Shown piece by piece: positions 1 through 5,354 of a DNA stretch of 5,354 nucleotides; the stretch's first letter is position 1, and each line of letters starts with the position of its first letter. The notes under the pieces were generated by a model. It worked only from the letters and a program-made list of their open reading frames with translations. It did no database searches and had not been told where the DNA came from. Source of the DNA: CAYUYH01 sp964449175 (GTDB taxonomy: Bacteria > Planctomycetota > Phycisphaerae > SM23-33). The stretch covers positions 1 to 5,354 of the forward strand of contig CAYUYH010000187.1 in the NCBI GenBank assembly GCA_964449175.1, given 5' to 3'. Position numbers and translations under genes: made by a program.

Positions 1-723
1 GCGAACCTGCGACTGGTTGTCTCCATCGCCAAGAAGTACCGCAACCGCGGGATGTCTTTCCTGGACATCATCCAGGAGGGCAACACCGGCCTGATGCGGG
101 CCGTCGACAAGTACGAGTACCGCCGCGGGTACAAGTTCTCCACCTACGCCACCTGGTGGATTCGCCAGGCGATCACGCGCGCCATCGCCGACCATGCCCG
201 GACCATCCGCATCCCCGTCCACATGATCGAGACGATGAGCAAGCTGCGAAACATCTCCAAGAAGCTCGTCCAGGAGCTCGGCCGCGAGCCGACCATCGAG
301 GAGATCGCCAACCAGGCGGGCATGACCATCAGCGAGACGCGAAGGGTCCTGAAGATCGCCCGCCATCCCATCAGCCTCGACAAGCCCGTCGGCGAGTCGG
401 AAGACAGCTACTTCGGCGACTTCATCGAGGACGAGACGGCCGAGAATCCCATCGAGACCGCCGGCACGGAGATGCTCAAGGACCGCATCGAGGAAGTGCT
501 CAAGACGCTCACCTATCGCGAGCGCGAGATCATCAAGCTGCGATACGGCATAGGCGACGGCTACACCTACACGCTGGAAGAGGTCGGGCGGATATTCAAG
601 GTCACCCGCGAGCGCGTCCGCCAGGTCGAGGCCAAGGCCATCCGCAAGCTCCAGCACCCCGTCCGCGCGCGGAAGCTGGAGGGCTTCCTCGAGGCCCGGC
701 GGGCTGCCGGCACGGATATCTGA
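1..723 (+). CDS. rpoD: RNA polymerase primary sigma factor, RpoD/SigA type (5' partial)
   Basis: This gene encodes the promoter-recognition subunit of RNA polymerase holoenzyme. It is open from base 1 in the same frame, so the start is outside the window; 240 residues are visible, and the ATG at 52 is internal. Numbering visible residues from 1: region 2.1 opens with ANLRLVVSIAKKY (1-13); regions 2.2-2.4 include FLDIIQEGNTGLMRAVDKYE (20-39) and the aromatic -10 melting and recognition segment FSTYATWWIRQAITR (46-60). Region 3.0 is around HARTIRIPVHMIE (65-77). The sigma-finger segment DSYFGDFIEDE is near 135-145. Region 4.2 carries the -35-binding helix-turn-helix TLEEVGRIFKVTRERVRQVE (191-210), followed by AKAIRKLQHP. 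These match the E. coli sigma-70 and B. subtilis SigA cores almost word for word, which favours a group 1 (primary) sigma. The C-terminal tail ARRAAGTDI extends a little past the usual end. A group 2 paralogue cannot be excluded without the N-terminus. Confidence 0.95.
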   Translation, partial: ANLRLVVSIAKKYRNRGMSFLDIIQEGNTGLMRAVDKYEYRRGYKFSTYATWWIRQAITRAIADHARTIRIPVHMIETMSKLRNISKKLVQELGREPTIEEIANQAGMTISETRRVLKIARHPISLDKPVGESEDSYFGDFIEDETAENPIETAGTEMLKDRIEEVLKTLTYREREIIKLRYGIGDGYTYTLEEVGRIFKVTRERVRQVEAKAIRKLQHPVRARKLEGFLEARRAAGTDI

Positions 724-760
724 CCGCCCGCGATGCTCGCCCGCGCGACCTGCCGGGCGG
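724..760 (+). terminator. Weak GC-rich dyad after the sigma factor gene
   Basis: CCGCCCG at 724-730, immediately after the TGA stop, is exactly complementary to CGGGCGG at 754-760. A competing inner pairing joins GCCCG (739-743) to CGGGC (754-758). This could be a transcription end or pause structure for the sigma gene. No run of T follows (the next bases are GTCTACAAGT), so it is not a classical intrinsic terminator. In DNA this GC-rich, such dyads also occur by chance. Confidence 0.25.
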
Positions 761-784
761 GTCTACAAGTCCGCGCGGCAGTTT

Positions 785-797
785 CTGGAATTTCCAG
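785..797. promoter_or_regulatory. 13-bp perfect palindrome, possible operator
   Basis: CTGGAATTTCCAG is a perfect dyad centred on T791. It lies in the non-coding gap between the sigma and HD-GYP genes, about 130 bases upstream of the TTG start. The short AT-rich core stands out against the GC-rich surroundings. It could be a dimeric repressor or activator site, but no recognised consensus fits and no convincing promoter lies beside it. Confidence 0.2.
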
Positions 798-914
798 GTT
801 TTCCCTACCTCAGCTTCCTGAAGGGCGCCCCCGCAGCAGCCGATACCACCAATACCAGGGTCGGCCTGTGGCTGTGTGTTTGCCGCTGCCGGCGCCTGGG
901 GGCACGGGGAAGCC

Positions 915-920
915 GGAGGT
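915..920 (+). promoter_or_regulatory. Ribosome binding site that sets the TTG start
   Basis: GGAGGT is a near-ideal Shine-Dalgarno sequence lying 7 bases upstream of TTG at 928. It is the only strong site near the beginning of the receiver domain. The in-frame GTG at 922 is only one base from it, too close to be used. This supports a TTG start over the far-upstream ATG at 733. Confidence 0.7.
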
Positions 921-927
921 AGTGCCA

Positions 928-1944
928 TTGAAGACCACGTCTGAGCAGGTCTTGGTCGTCGACGATGAGCCTCAGATATGTGAGATGATCCTCGACGGCC
1001 TGGCCCTTCAGGGCTTTTCGTGCAAGGCAGTCAACGAGGGTCTGCAGGCCAAGCAGCTTCTGCGCGACGGCAGCTTCGCCGTGCTCGTCACCGACGTAGC
1101 CATGCCGGGGATATCCGGCCTGGACCTGCTCGCCCACGTCCGCAGCAGCCTGCCGCACTGCAAGGTCATCCTGGTCACCGGCGTGCCGGGGGCGGACCTG
1201 ATCGCCGACGCCCTCACGCTCGGCGCGTATGACTACCTCCCCAAGCCGGTGGACATGGACCAGCTCATCCAGTCCGTCGGGCGGGCGCTGGGGGACACTT
1301 CATCCTACCAGTACCTCCCGCGCCGGGCCGCCAAGGCCATCGAGATGGAAAGCCGCGTCCTCCAGGCCTCCCTGGAGTCGATCCGCGCGCTGGCCCAGGC
1401 GGTCGAGGCTAAGGACCCCTACACGCGCCGCCACAGCGAGCAGGTCGCCCACTACGCCGTGCACCTGGGCGCCCACATGAAGGCCGAGCCGGCTGCGCTC
1501 GAGTCCCTCCGCATCGCCGCCCTGCTGCACGACATCGGCAAGATCGGAACACCGGACCACATCCTCACCAAGGCCGGCGAGCTCACCAAGGAGGAGTTCA
1601 GCCTCATCCGCCAGCACCCGCTGCTGGGCTCGGAGATACTGGAGCACATCTCCATGTTCGCCAAGGAGGCCCGCCTGGTCCGCCACCACCACGAGAACTG
1701 GGACGGCGCCGGCTATCCCGACGGCCTGGCCGGCGAGGCGATACCCTGGGGCGCCCGCGTGATAAACGTGGCCGACTCCATGGACGCCATGCTGATGAAG
1801 CGCACCTACAAGGCCGCCTATCCCGTCACGAAGATGCTCAGCGAACTCGAAGCCTGCGCCGGCAAGCAGTTCGACCCCACGATAGCCACCGCGGCGATCG
1901 AGTGGTGCAACTCCCGCCCCGAGGAACTCATCCTGCCGCACTAA
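928..1944 (+). CDS. Two-component response regulator, REC + HD-GYP c-di-GMP phosphodiesterase
   Basis: This is an RpfG-like cytoplasmic response regulator of 338 residues. The N-terminal receiver domain (about 7-120) has the acidic pair D12/D13, phospho-acceptor D56 in VTDVAMPG, the switch threonine T84 and the conserved lysine K106 in YLPKPV, so phosphorylation looks possible. A linker (about 125-155) leads to an HD-GYP domain (about 155-325). That domain shows H169 in RRHSEQV, HDIGKIG with H201/D202, H230 in RQHP, the HHHENWDGAGYPDG block with GYP at 262-264, and VADSMDAM with D283. The metal-binding and GYP residues appear complete, which predicts hydrolysis of cyclic-di-GMP to GMP or pGpG. 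The TTG start is chosen because of the GGAGGT 7 bases upstream and because it leaves a standard short N-terminus; the frame stays open back to an ATG at 733, but those extra 65 residues look non-coding. No cognate histidine kinase is next to it, so the signal is unknown. The stop codon directly abuts a palindromic element. Confidence 0.92.
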   Translation: MKTTSEQVLVVDDEPQICEMILDGLALQGFSCKAVNEGLQAKQLLRDGSFAVLVTDVAMPGISGLDLLAHVRSSLPHCKVILVTGVPGADLIADALTLGAYDYLPKPVDMDQLIQSVGRALGDTSSYQYLPRRAAKAIEMESRVLQASLESIRALAQAVEAKDPYTRRHSEQVAHYAVHLGAHMKAEPAALESLRIAALLHDIGKIGTPDHILTKAGELTKEEFSLIRQHPLLGSEILEHISMFAKEARLVRHHHENWDGAGYPDGLAGEAIPWGARVINVADSMDAMLMKRTYKAAYPVTKMLSELEACAGKQFDPTIATAAIEWCNSRPEELILPH

Positions 1945-2107
1945 GGCTCTGTCTGAAAACGCTGACGTAGGCCCGAGAGCGCGGGATTTCGCGGGTCCGG
2001 CAAGGACGGCGAAGCAGGCGAATCCTGCCGATTCGTCGATGCAGCCGGACGCAGCCGGCACGCGGAAGACCCGCTCGAAGCCCGTCATCGGGTTTTCAGA
2101 CAGGGCC
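1945..2107. mobile_element. ~163-bp palindromic MITE-like element with 16-bp terminal inverted repeats
   Basis: The left end GGCTCTGTCTGAAAAC (1945-1960) matches the reverse complement of 2092-2107 at 15 of 16 positions. Moving inward, further complementary blocks occur in order on the two arms: TGACG 1963-1967 with CGTCA 2083-2087, CGAG 1974-1977 with CTCG 2074-2077, CGGG 1982-1985 with CCCG 2070-2073, CGCG 1990-1993 with 2061-2064, and CCGGC 1997-2001 with GCCGG 2054-2058. At the centre, CGAATC 2019-2024 pairs with GATTCG 2030-2035 around a 5-base loop. The whole unit is therefore one long imperfect hairpin. It has no transposase and no obvious flanking target duplication. The termini look like insertion-sequence ends, so a non-autonomous element is the best reading. 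A structured RNA or terminator serving the HD-GYP gene, whose TAA it abuts, is an alternative. Confidence 0.65.
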
Positions 2108-2134
2108 CAGCCTCGCGCCCGCGGCGGTTCCTTC

Positions 2135-2169
2135 AATCCGCAATCCGAAATCCGCAATCCCCAATCGAC
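2135..2169. repeat. Degenerate 7-bp tandem repeat, about five units of AATCCGC
   Basis: Five consecutive heptamers read AATCCGC, AATCCGA, AATCCGC, AATCCCC and AATCGAC. The period of 7 means no constant reading frame is favoured, and nothing around it looks coding. It lies 27 bases beyond the palindromic element. From memory, similar AATCCGC/GCGGATT strings occur between genes in several environmental bacterial genomes; this was not checked. It could arise by slippage or be part of a dispersed repeat. Confidence 0.6.
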
Positions 2170-2172
2170 AAC

Positions 2173-2194
2173 GCCCCTGTACAGCATACGGGGC
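2173..2194 (+). other. Small hairpin in the intergenic region
   Basis: GCCCC (2173-2177) pairs with GGGGC (2190-2194). The stem continues inside with GTA (2179-2181) against TAC (2187-2189) past a bulged T, leaving a CAGCA loop. Only two T residues follow the stem (2195-2196), so terminator function is weakly supported. It may simply be intergenic structure between the HD-GYP gene and rmuC. Confidence 0.25.
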
Positions 2195-2232
2195 TTCCCG
2201 CGCGCCTCCATGAGGCAGCCCCCACCGTAAGG

Positions 2233-2259
2233 TCGCCGCTGCGACTCGCGGCGGCGAGT
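2233..2259 (+). other. GC-rich segment with two mutually exclusive stems
   Basis: TCGCCGC at 2233-2239 is complementary to GCGGCGA at 2251-2257. A second stem pairs ACTCGC (2244-2249) with GCGAGT (2254-2259) around a 4-base loop. The two share bases 2254-2257, so only one can form at a time. The segment lies about 70 bases upstream of the proposed rmuC promoter -10, so it is probably outside the rmuC leader unless transcription starts further upstream. A G run (2260-2265) follows rather than a T run, so it is not a standard terminator. Confidence 0.2.
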
Positions 2260-2306
2260 GGGGGGATGAACGAGCAACGCCAATCGCGCCGCAATCAGCT
2301 TAGCCC

Positions 2307-2335
2307 TTCCCGCTGCGGCGCCGCCGGCCTACAAT
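2307..2335 (+). promoter_or_regulatory. Putative sigma-70-type promoter for rmuC
   Basis: TACAAT at 2330-2335 differs from the -10 consensus TATAAT at one base. A weak -35 candidate, TTCCCG at 2307-2312 (3 of 6 bases), is 17 bases upstream. Transcription would start near 2342, giving a very short leader before the ATG at 2358. The near-consensus -10 in GC-rich, non-coding DNA just ahead of a ribosome binding site is the main support. It also argues against the ATG at 2334 as the rmuC start, because that codon lies inside the -10. Confidence 0.4.
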
Positions 2336-2346
2336 GCCTCCGACGC

Positions 2347-2353
2347 GGGAGGA
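2347..2353 (+). promoter_or_regulatory. rmuC ribosome binding site
   Basis: GGGAGGA ends 4 bases before ATG 2358. It selects this ATG over the in-frame ATG at 2334, which has no comparable site upstream and would add eight residues ahead of the membrane segment. Confidence 0.65.
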
Positions 2354-2357
2354 TGTC

Positions 2358-3428
2358 ATGACCGAGTTCATCGTGGGATTCGTGGTCGGCGCGGTGCTGA
2401 CGGCCATCATCGCCATCGCCGTCGGCTACTTCAGAAGCCGCCGGGCCGACGAGGCGATGCGGGCCAGCTTCGCCGAGATCGCCGCCGCCGCCCTGGACGC
2501 CAACAGCCGGCGGCTGGGCGAGTCCGCCTCGGCCATCCTCGACTCGCGGAAGGCGCTGATCGACCAGGCCCTCCAGGCCGTCAAGGAGCGGCTGGAGCAG
2601 GTGCGGCAGGTGCTCCAGCAGACCGAGGCCAGCCGCAGGCAGGAGTTCGGGCAGTTGACCAGCTCGGTTTCCTCGCTGGCGACGACCACCGGCGAACTGC
2701 ACCGGATGCTGGCCAGCACGCAGCGCCGCGGCGCGTGGGGCGAGCGGATGGCCCAGGACGTGCTCCAGCTCGCCGGCATGCAGGAGGGGGTCAACTACGT
2801 CGCCCAGTCGTCCGCCGACGCCGAGTCGGGCCGGCCCGACTTCACCTTCAACCTACCGAACGGGCTGAAGGTCAACATGGACGTCAAGTTCCCCCTCGAA
2901 CGCTACAAGAGCTACCTCGACGCCGAGACCGACCCCCAGCGGGCCGAGGAACTCGCCCAACTCGTCGCCGCCGTCCGCAATCACATGCGCACGGTCGCCG
3001 GGCGCGGCTACATCGACCCGAAGGCCCCCACCGTCAACTACGTGATCCTGTTCATCCCGAGCGAGCAGATATACTCGCTCGTCCTGGCCGCCAGCGGCGA
3101 TCTTATCGACGAGGCGCTGGCCAAGCGCGTCGTGCTGGCCAGCCCGCTGACGCTGTACGCGATGCTGTCGGTGATCCGCCAAGCCGCCGAGAACGCCAAC
3201 ATCCTCAAGACCGCCGACGAGGTGACGGACCTACTGGCGGAGTTCAACCGCCAGTGGCAACGGTACTGCGAGGAGATGGACAAGCTCGGCCAGAGGATCG
3301 ACCAGGCCGCCGAGCAGTTCCGCACCGTCCGCGGGACGCGCAGCAACATGCTCCAGAGGCCCCTGGACAAGATCGAGGACCTGCGCGCCGCCCGCGGCCT
3401 GGAGCAGCTGCCGCCGGGTGAGGACTGA
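2358..3428 (+). CDS. rmuC: RmuC-family DNA recombination protein
   Basis: The 356-residue product belongs to the RmuC family. These are predicted membrane-anchored nucleases of the PD-(D/E)XK superfamily, linked in E. coli to limiting recombination at inverted repeats. Residues 4-25 (FIVGFVVGAVLTAIIAIAVG core) form one transmembrane segment. Residues about 30-120 are a charged, Gln/Arg/Glu-rich coiled coil. The RmuC core (about 121-325) shows RRGAWGE (123-129), RPDFTFNLPNG (159-169), MDVKFPLERY (174-183), in which D161 with D175-x-K177 fits a PD-(D/E)XK site with E129, and the diagnostic ILFIPSEQIYSLVL (230-243). The length is near the lower end for the family (E. coli RmuC is about 475 residues), and the shortening seems to be in the coiled coil. 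The ATG at 2358 is preferred because of its ribosome binding site. A short gap joins it to the downstream asparagine-synthetase-like gene, suggesting co-transcription; no functional link between the two is known to me. Confidence 0.93.
   Translation: MTEFIVGFVVGAVLTAIIAIAVGYFRSRRADEAMRASFAEIAAAALDANSRRLGESASAILDSRKALIDQALQAVKERLEQVRQVLQQTEASRRQEFGQLTSSVSSLATTTGELHRMLASTQRRGAWGERMAQDVLQLAGMQEGVNYVAQSSADAESGRPDFTFNLPNGLKVNMDVKFPLERYKSYLDAETDPQRAEELAQLVAAVRNHMRTVAGRGYIDPKAPTVNYVILFIPSEQIYSLVLAASGDLIDEALAKRVVLASPLTLYAMLSVIRQAAENANILKTADEVTDLLAEFNRQWQRYCEEMDKLGQRIDQAAEQFRTVRGTRSNMLQRPLDKIEDLRAARGLEQLPPGED
3418..3424 (+). promoter_or_regulatory. Ribosome binding site inside the rmuC 3' end
   Basis: GTGAGGA overlaps the last codons of rmuC and ends 8 bases before ATG 3433, good spacing for a Shine-Dalgarno sequence. 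The GTG at 3418 could itself serve as a start, adding five residues (M/V-R-T-D-A), but it has no clear binding site of its own. The arrangement suggests translational coupling of the two genes. Confidence 0.5.
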
Positions 3429-3432
3429 CGCG

Positions 3433-5292
3433 ATGAAGCTCGCCTGCTGCTTCGGCCTGGAAGGGGAGCGATCTCGCGCGGTGGCCGAGAAGATGGCCGA
3501 CGCCCAGCGCTCGTGCGACTGGCACCGCTGCGAGCGCGTCTCAGCCGGGGCGGGCGCGGCGGCGCTGGTGCTCACCAGCGACCAGAACTCGCCCGTCCCC
3601 CTGCTGCACCGCGGCGACATCGGCAACTGGCTGGCCGTCGCCGGGACGCCGGTCGATCTCGCCGGCGACATCCGCAGCCGACTGGCCTCGGCCGCCGAGG
3701 GCGACGCCGCCTCGGCCGCGAGGCTGCTGACCGGGCTGGACGGGCCGTTCGCAGCCGTCATGTGGGACCAGGCCGCCGGCAAGTGCCTCATCGTCACGGA
3801 CTTCCTGGGCATGCAGCCGCTGTACATCGCCCGGGCGGACGGCGCGATGCTGCTGGCGAGCGAGGTTCGCGGCATCGCCGCCAGCGGGCTGGTGGACTTG
3901 CGGCTGGACCCGGCCGGCTGGGGCAGCTTTGTCGCGTTCGGGCACATCATCGCCGGCGTCTGTCAGCTTGCGGGCGTGCGGCGCGCGCCGCCGGCGGCTG
4001 CGATCGTCTACGACCCCGCCGACGGGGCGACCGAGACCGCCACCTATTGGCACTGGCCGGCGCCGCGGCCGGAGCTGGCCGCCGCGGACGTTGACACCGC
4101 CGCCCTGGTGGCCGCCTGCAACCAGGAGATCGCCCGCTACAGGCAATACGCCGACGGCGGGACCGTCCTGCTCAGCGGCGGGTACGACTCGCGCTTCGTC
4201 CTGGCCATGCTCAGGCAGGCGGACGCCGACGTCTCGGCGCTCGTGCTCAGCCACGCCGACCACTTCTTCGGCGCCGACGGACGGTACGCCCTCAAGGCCG
4301 CCAAGGCGCTGGGCGTGAGGGAAGTGAACTTCATCGACCCGCCCCCGGGCTTCTACGACACGGGCAAATACCTCGCCTACGTGCAGGCCAACGAGGCGGC
4401 CACCAAGAGCCTCGGCCTGTTCATCGCCCAGCTCTCGGCCCACGTCCGCCCGGAGATGCGGTCCGTCTGGGACGGCTGCTTCCCGGGCGCGATCCTGCCG
4501 CCCCTGCATCACCTGGTGGTCGGCGGCTTCGAGGAGTACCTCACCCAGGAATGCCGCCGGCATCGCGGCGACAGGCCCTGGCGGGCGGCCAAGATGGTCT
4601 TCGCGCCGGAGACGTTCGAGGCAATGCACGCCGGCTTCACCGAACTGCTGCGTAGCGAGATGGGACGGTACGCCGACGACGGCTTCGGCGTGGCGGAGTT
4701 CTTCGTCCGCAACCGCACGCGCCACCGCATCGCCACCAACCCGCTGAAGGTCTACGCCAACAAGGTCCTGGCCTTCACGCCGGGGCTGACGCGGGCGTTC
4801 TTCGAGGTCGCCGGCGAGGTTTCCCTGCTCGCCAAGGCCGACAACGCCGCCTACCGCCTGATGCTCCGGCGCCACTTGCCGCGCGCGATGGAGGCGCCGT
4901 TCCTTGCCGGCGACCGGCTTATGGGCAACCGAGCGATCTCGCCCGGCGTGTGGGCGACCTCGGCGGCGTACACGGCGCTGCACTATTGGCGGCGCGCGCG
5001 GCTGCTGCCGGCGGTCGGCCCGGCCATCCGAAGGGTGGACAACTGCCTCCGCCGCCGGCCCGCGCAGCTCACCTGGCCCCTGGCCGACGCCGTGGTCAAT
5101 CAGATCGACGAGGCGCACGGCGATCTCAACGCCGCCTCCGTCGCCGCCCTGAAGGCTGCCCAGCCGCCCTACGACCGCGTGATAGCCGCGGCGAGGGAGT
5201 TGCTGTTCTACTGGCAGACGTGGCGGTGGGTGATGGAGGGGAAACTGACGGCCGACCGCGCGGGCAACCTCGCCGCCGAGCTGCTGGGTTAG
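3433..5292 (+). CDS. Asparagine-synthetase-like amidotransferase/ATP-dependent synthetase
   Basis: The 619-residue protein has the two-domain architecture of class B asparagine synthetases. The N-terminal class II amidotransferase-like domain (about 1-200) is recognised by LTGLDGPFAAVMWD (99-112), TDFLGMQPLYI (122-132, like the family D-x-x-G-x-x-P-L-Y motif) and ASEVRGI (142-148). The synthetase domain (about 220-620) has the PP-loop LLSGGYDSR (246-254, SGGxDS), which binds ATP and forms an acyl-adenylate, and a later VWDGCFPGAIL segment (345-355) at the place where the family usually has SGEGADE-like residues. True AsnB begins Met-Cys-Gly-Ile with Cys as nucleophile; here the start is MKLACCFG, so the nearest cysteines are residues 5 and 6. 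The NGEIYN-like glutamine-binding motif is not evident. Glutaminase activity is therefore doubtful. The enzyme may use ammonia or another amine, as beta-lactam synthetases and lasso-peptide cyclases do. No peptide precursor, glycan or sulfotransferase genes are visible nearby to indicate the substrate. Family assignment is firm; the reaction is unknown. Confidence 0.82.
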   Translation: MKLACCFGLEGERSRAVAEKMADAQRSCDWHRCERVSAGAGAAALVLTSDQNSPVPLLHRGDIGNWLAVAGTPVDLAGDIRSRLASAAEGDAASAARLLTGLDGPFAAVMWDQAAGKCLIVTDFLGMQPLYIARADGAMLLASEVRGIAASGLVDLRLDPAGWGSFVAFGHIIAGVCQLAGVRRAPPAAAIVYDPADGATETATYWHWPAPRPELAAADVDTAALVAACNQEIARYRQYADGGTVLLSGGYDSRFVLAMLRQADADVSALVLSHADHFFGADGRYALKAAKALGVREVNFIDPPPGFYDTGKYLAYVQANEAATKSLGLFIAQLSAHVRPEMRSVWDGCFPGAILPPLHHLVVGGFEEYLTQECRRHRGDRPWRAAKMVFAPETFEAMHAGFTELLRSEMGRYADDGFGVAEFFVRNRTRHRIATNPLKVYANKVLAFTPGLTRAFFEVAGEVSLLAKADNAAYRLMLRRHLPRAMEAPFLAGDRLMGNRAISPGVWATSAAYTALHYWRRARLLPAVGPAIRRVDNCLRRRPAQLTWPLADAVVNQIDEAHGDLNAASVAALKAAQPPYDRVIAAARELLFYWQTWRWVMEGKLTADRAGNLAAELLG

Positions 5293-5308
5293 GCCGCCCT
5301 CCGCAGAC

Positions 5309-5354
5309 CTAGTTGCCGTTCCCGCCGATCTGGACGATGCGGTCGGTGATGAGC
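5309..5354 (-). CDS. 3' end of a convergent minus-strand gene (partial, unidentified)
   Basis: Reading the minus strand from the window edge gives LITDRIVQIGGNGN followed by TAG (complement of 5309-5311). This is 14 codons in one frame with plausible composition, placed 16 bases from the end of the asparagine-synthetase-like gene. A convergent gene ending here fits the otherwise gene-free edge. The tail is too short for family assignment, and a chance open frame of this length is common in GC-rich DNA. Confidence 0.4.
   Translation of the reverse strand, partial: LITDRIVQIGGNGN

Noticed and set aside
156..821. A 221-codon plus-strand frame overlapping the sigma factor gene
   Set aside because: It is a frame-shifted, Arg/His/Pro-rich translation of the sigma gene with no domain. 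The sigma frame matches the sigma-70 core throughout.
2039..2230. A 63-codon plus-strand frame inside the intergenic region
   Set aside because: It covers half of the palindrome and the heptamer repeat, lacks a ribosome binding site, and its sequence is explained by the repeats.
1300..2283. A 327-codon open frame on the minus strand spanning the 3' part of the HD-GYP gene and the intergenic repeats
   Set aside because: It is mostly the reverse shadow of the HD-GYP coding sequence and then runs through the palindrome and heptamer repeats. It shows no recognisable domain, and long antisense frames are expected in DNA this GC-rich.
3231..3950. A 239-codon minus-strand frame crossing the rmuC/asparagine-synthetase-like junction
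   Set aside because: It is antisense to two well-supported genes and has a low-complexity Ser/Ala/Arg-rich composition without motifs.
3541..5118. A 525-codon open frame on the minus strand opposite the asparagine-synthetase-like gene
   Set aside because: It has a biased Arg/Gly/Val/Ala composition and no motif. The plus-strand frame carries clear family motifs across the same interval.
1..5354. A CRISPR array, tRNA or rRNA gene, toxin-antitoxin pair or phage/defence cassette
   Set aside because: No spaced direct repeats of CRISPR size, no cloverleaf or rRNA signatures and no such protein motifs were seen on either strand.

Overview
The window is GC-rich bacterial chromosomal DNA with four recognisable plus-strand genes and the tail of a fifth gene on the minus strand. 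The primary-type sigma factor is very close to the general bacterial consensus. The codon bias, the TTG start, the short heptamer repeats and the gene types would suit a Planctomycetota-like or other deep-branching high-GC bacterium, but nothing here fixes the taxonomy, so this is only a weak inference.

Layout. 1-723 is the 3' part of an RpoD/SigA-type housekeeping sigma factor; its N-terminus lies outside the window. 724-927 is a 204-base non-coding gap with GC-rich dyads and no clear promoter. 928-1944 encodes a 338-residue response regulator, a receiver domain fused to an apparently intact HD-GYP cyclic-di-GMP phosphodiesterase, read from a TTG start behind a strong ribosome binding site. 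1945-2357 is a 413-base intergenic region. It holds a ~163-bp imperfect palindrome bounded by 16-bp terminal inverted repeats (a MITE-like element), a degenerate 7-bp tandem repeat, two hairpin-forming stretches and a plausible promoter with a TACAAT -10. 2358-3428 encodes a short RmuC-family protein. 3433-5292 encodes a 619-residue asparagine-synthetase-like protein, 4 bases after the rmuC stop. 5309-5354 is the 3' end of a convergent minus-strand gene.

Function. The sigma factor and RmuC are housekeeping functions. The REC/HD-GYP protein is a phosphorylation-controlled c-di-GMP hydrolase whose cognate kinase is not in the window. The asparagine-synthetase-like protein keeps the PP-loop of the ATP-dependent amide-forming domain, but its N-terminal amidotransferase domain appears to lack the canonical Met-Cys start. 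It may therefore be a divergent amide or peptide-bond synthetase, or an ammonia-dependent enzyme. I see no CRISPR array, RNA gene, phage module or multi-gene defence system. The most unusual structure is the palindromic element directly after the HD-GYP stop codon; the most open protein question is the asparagine-synthetase-like gene.
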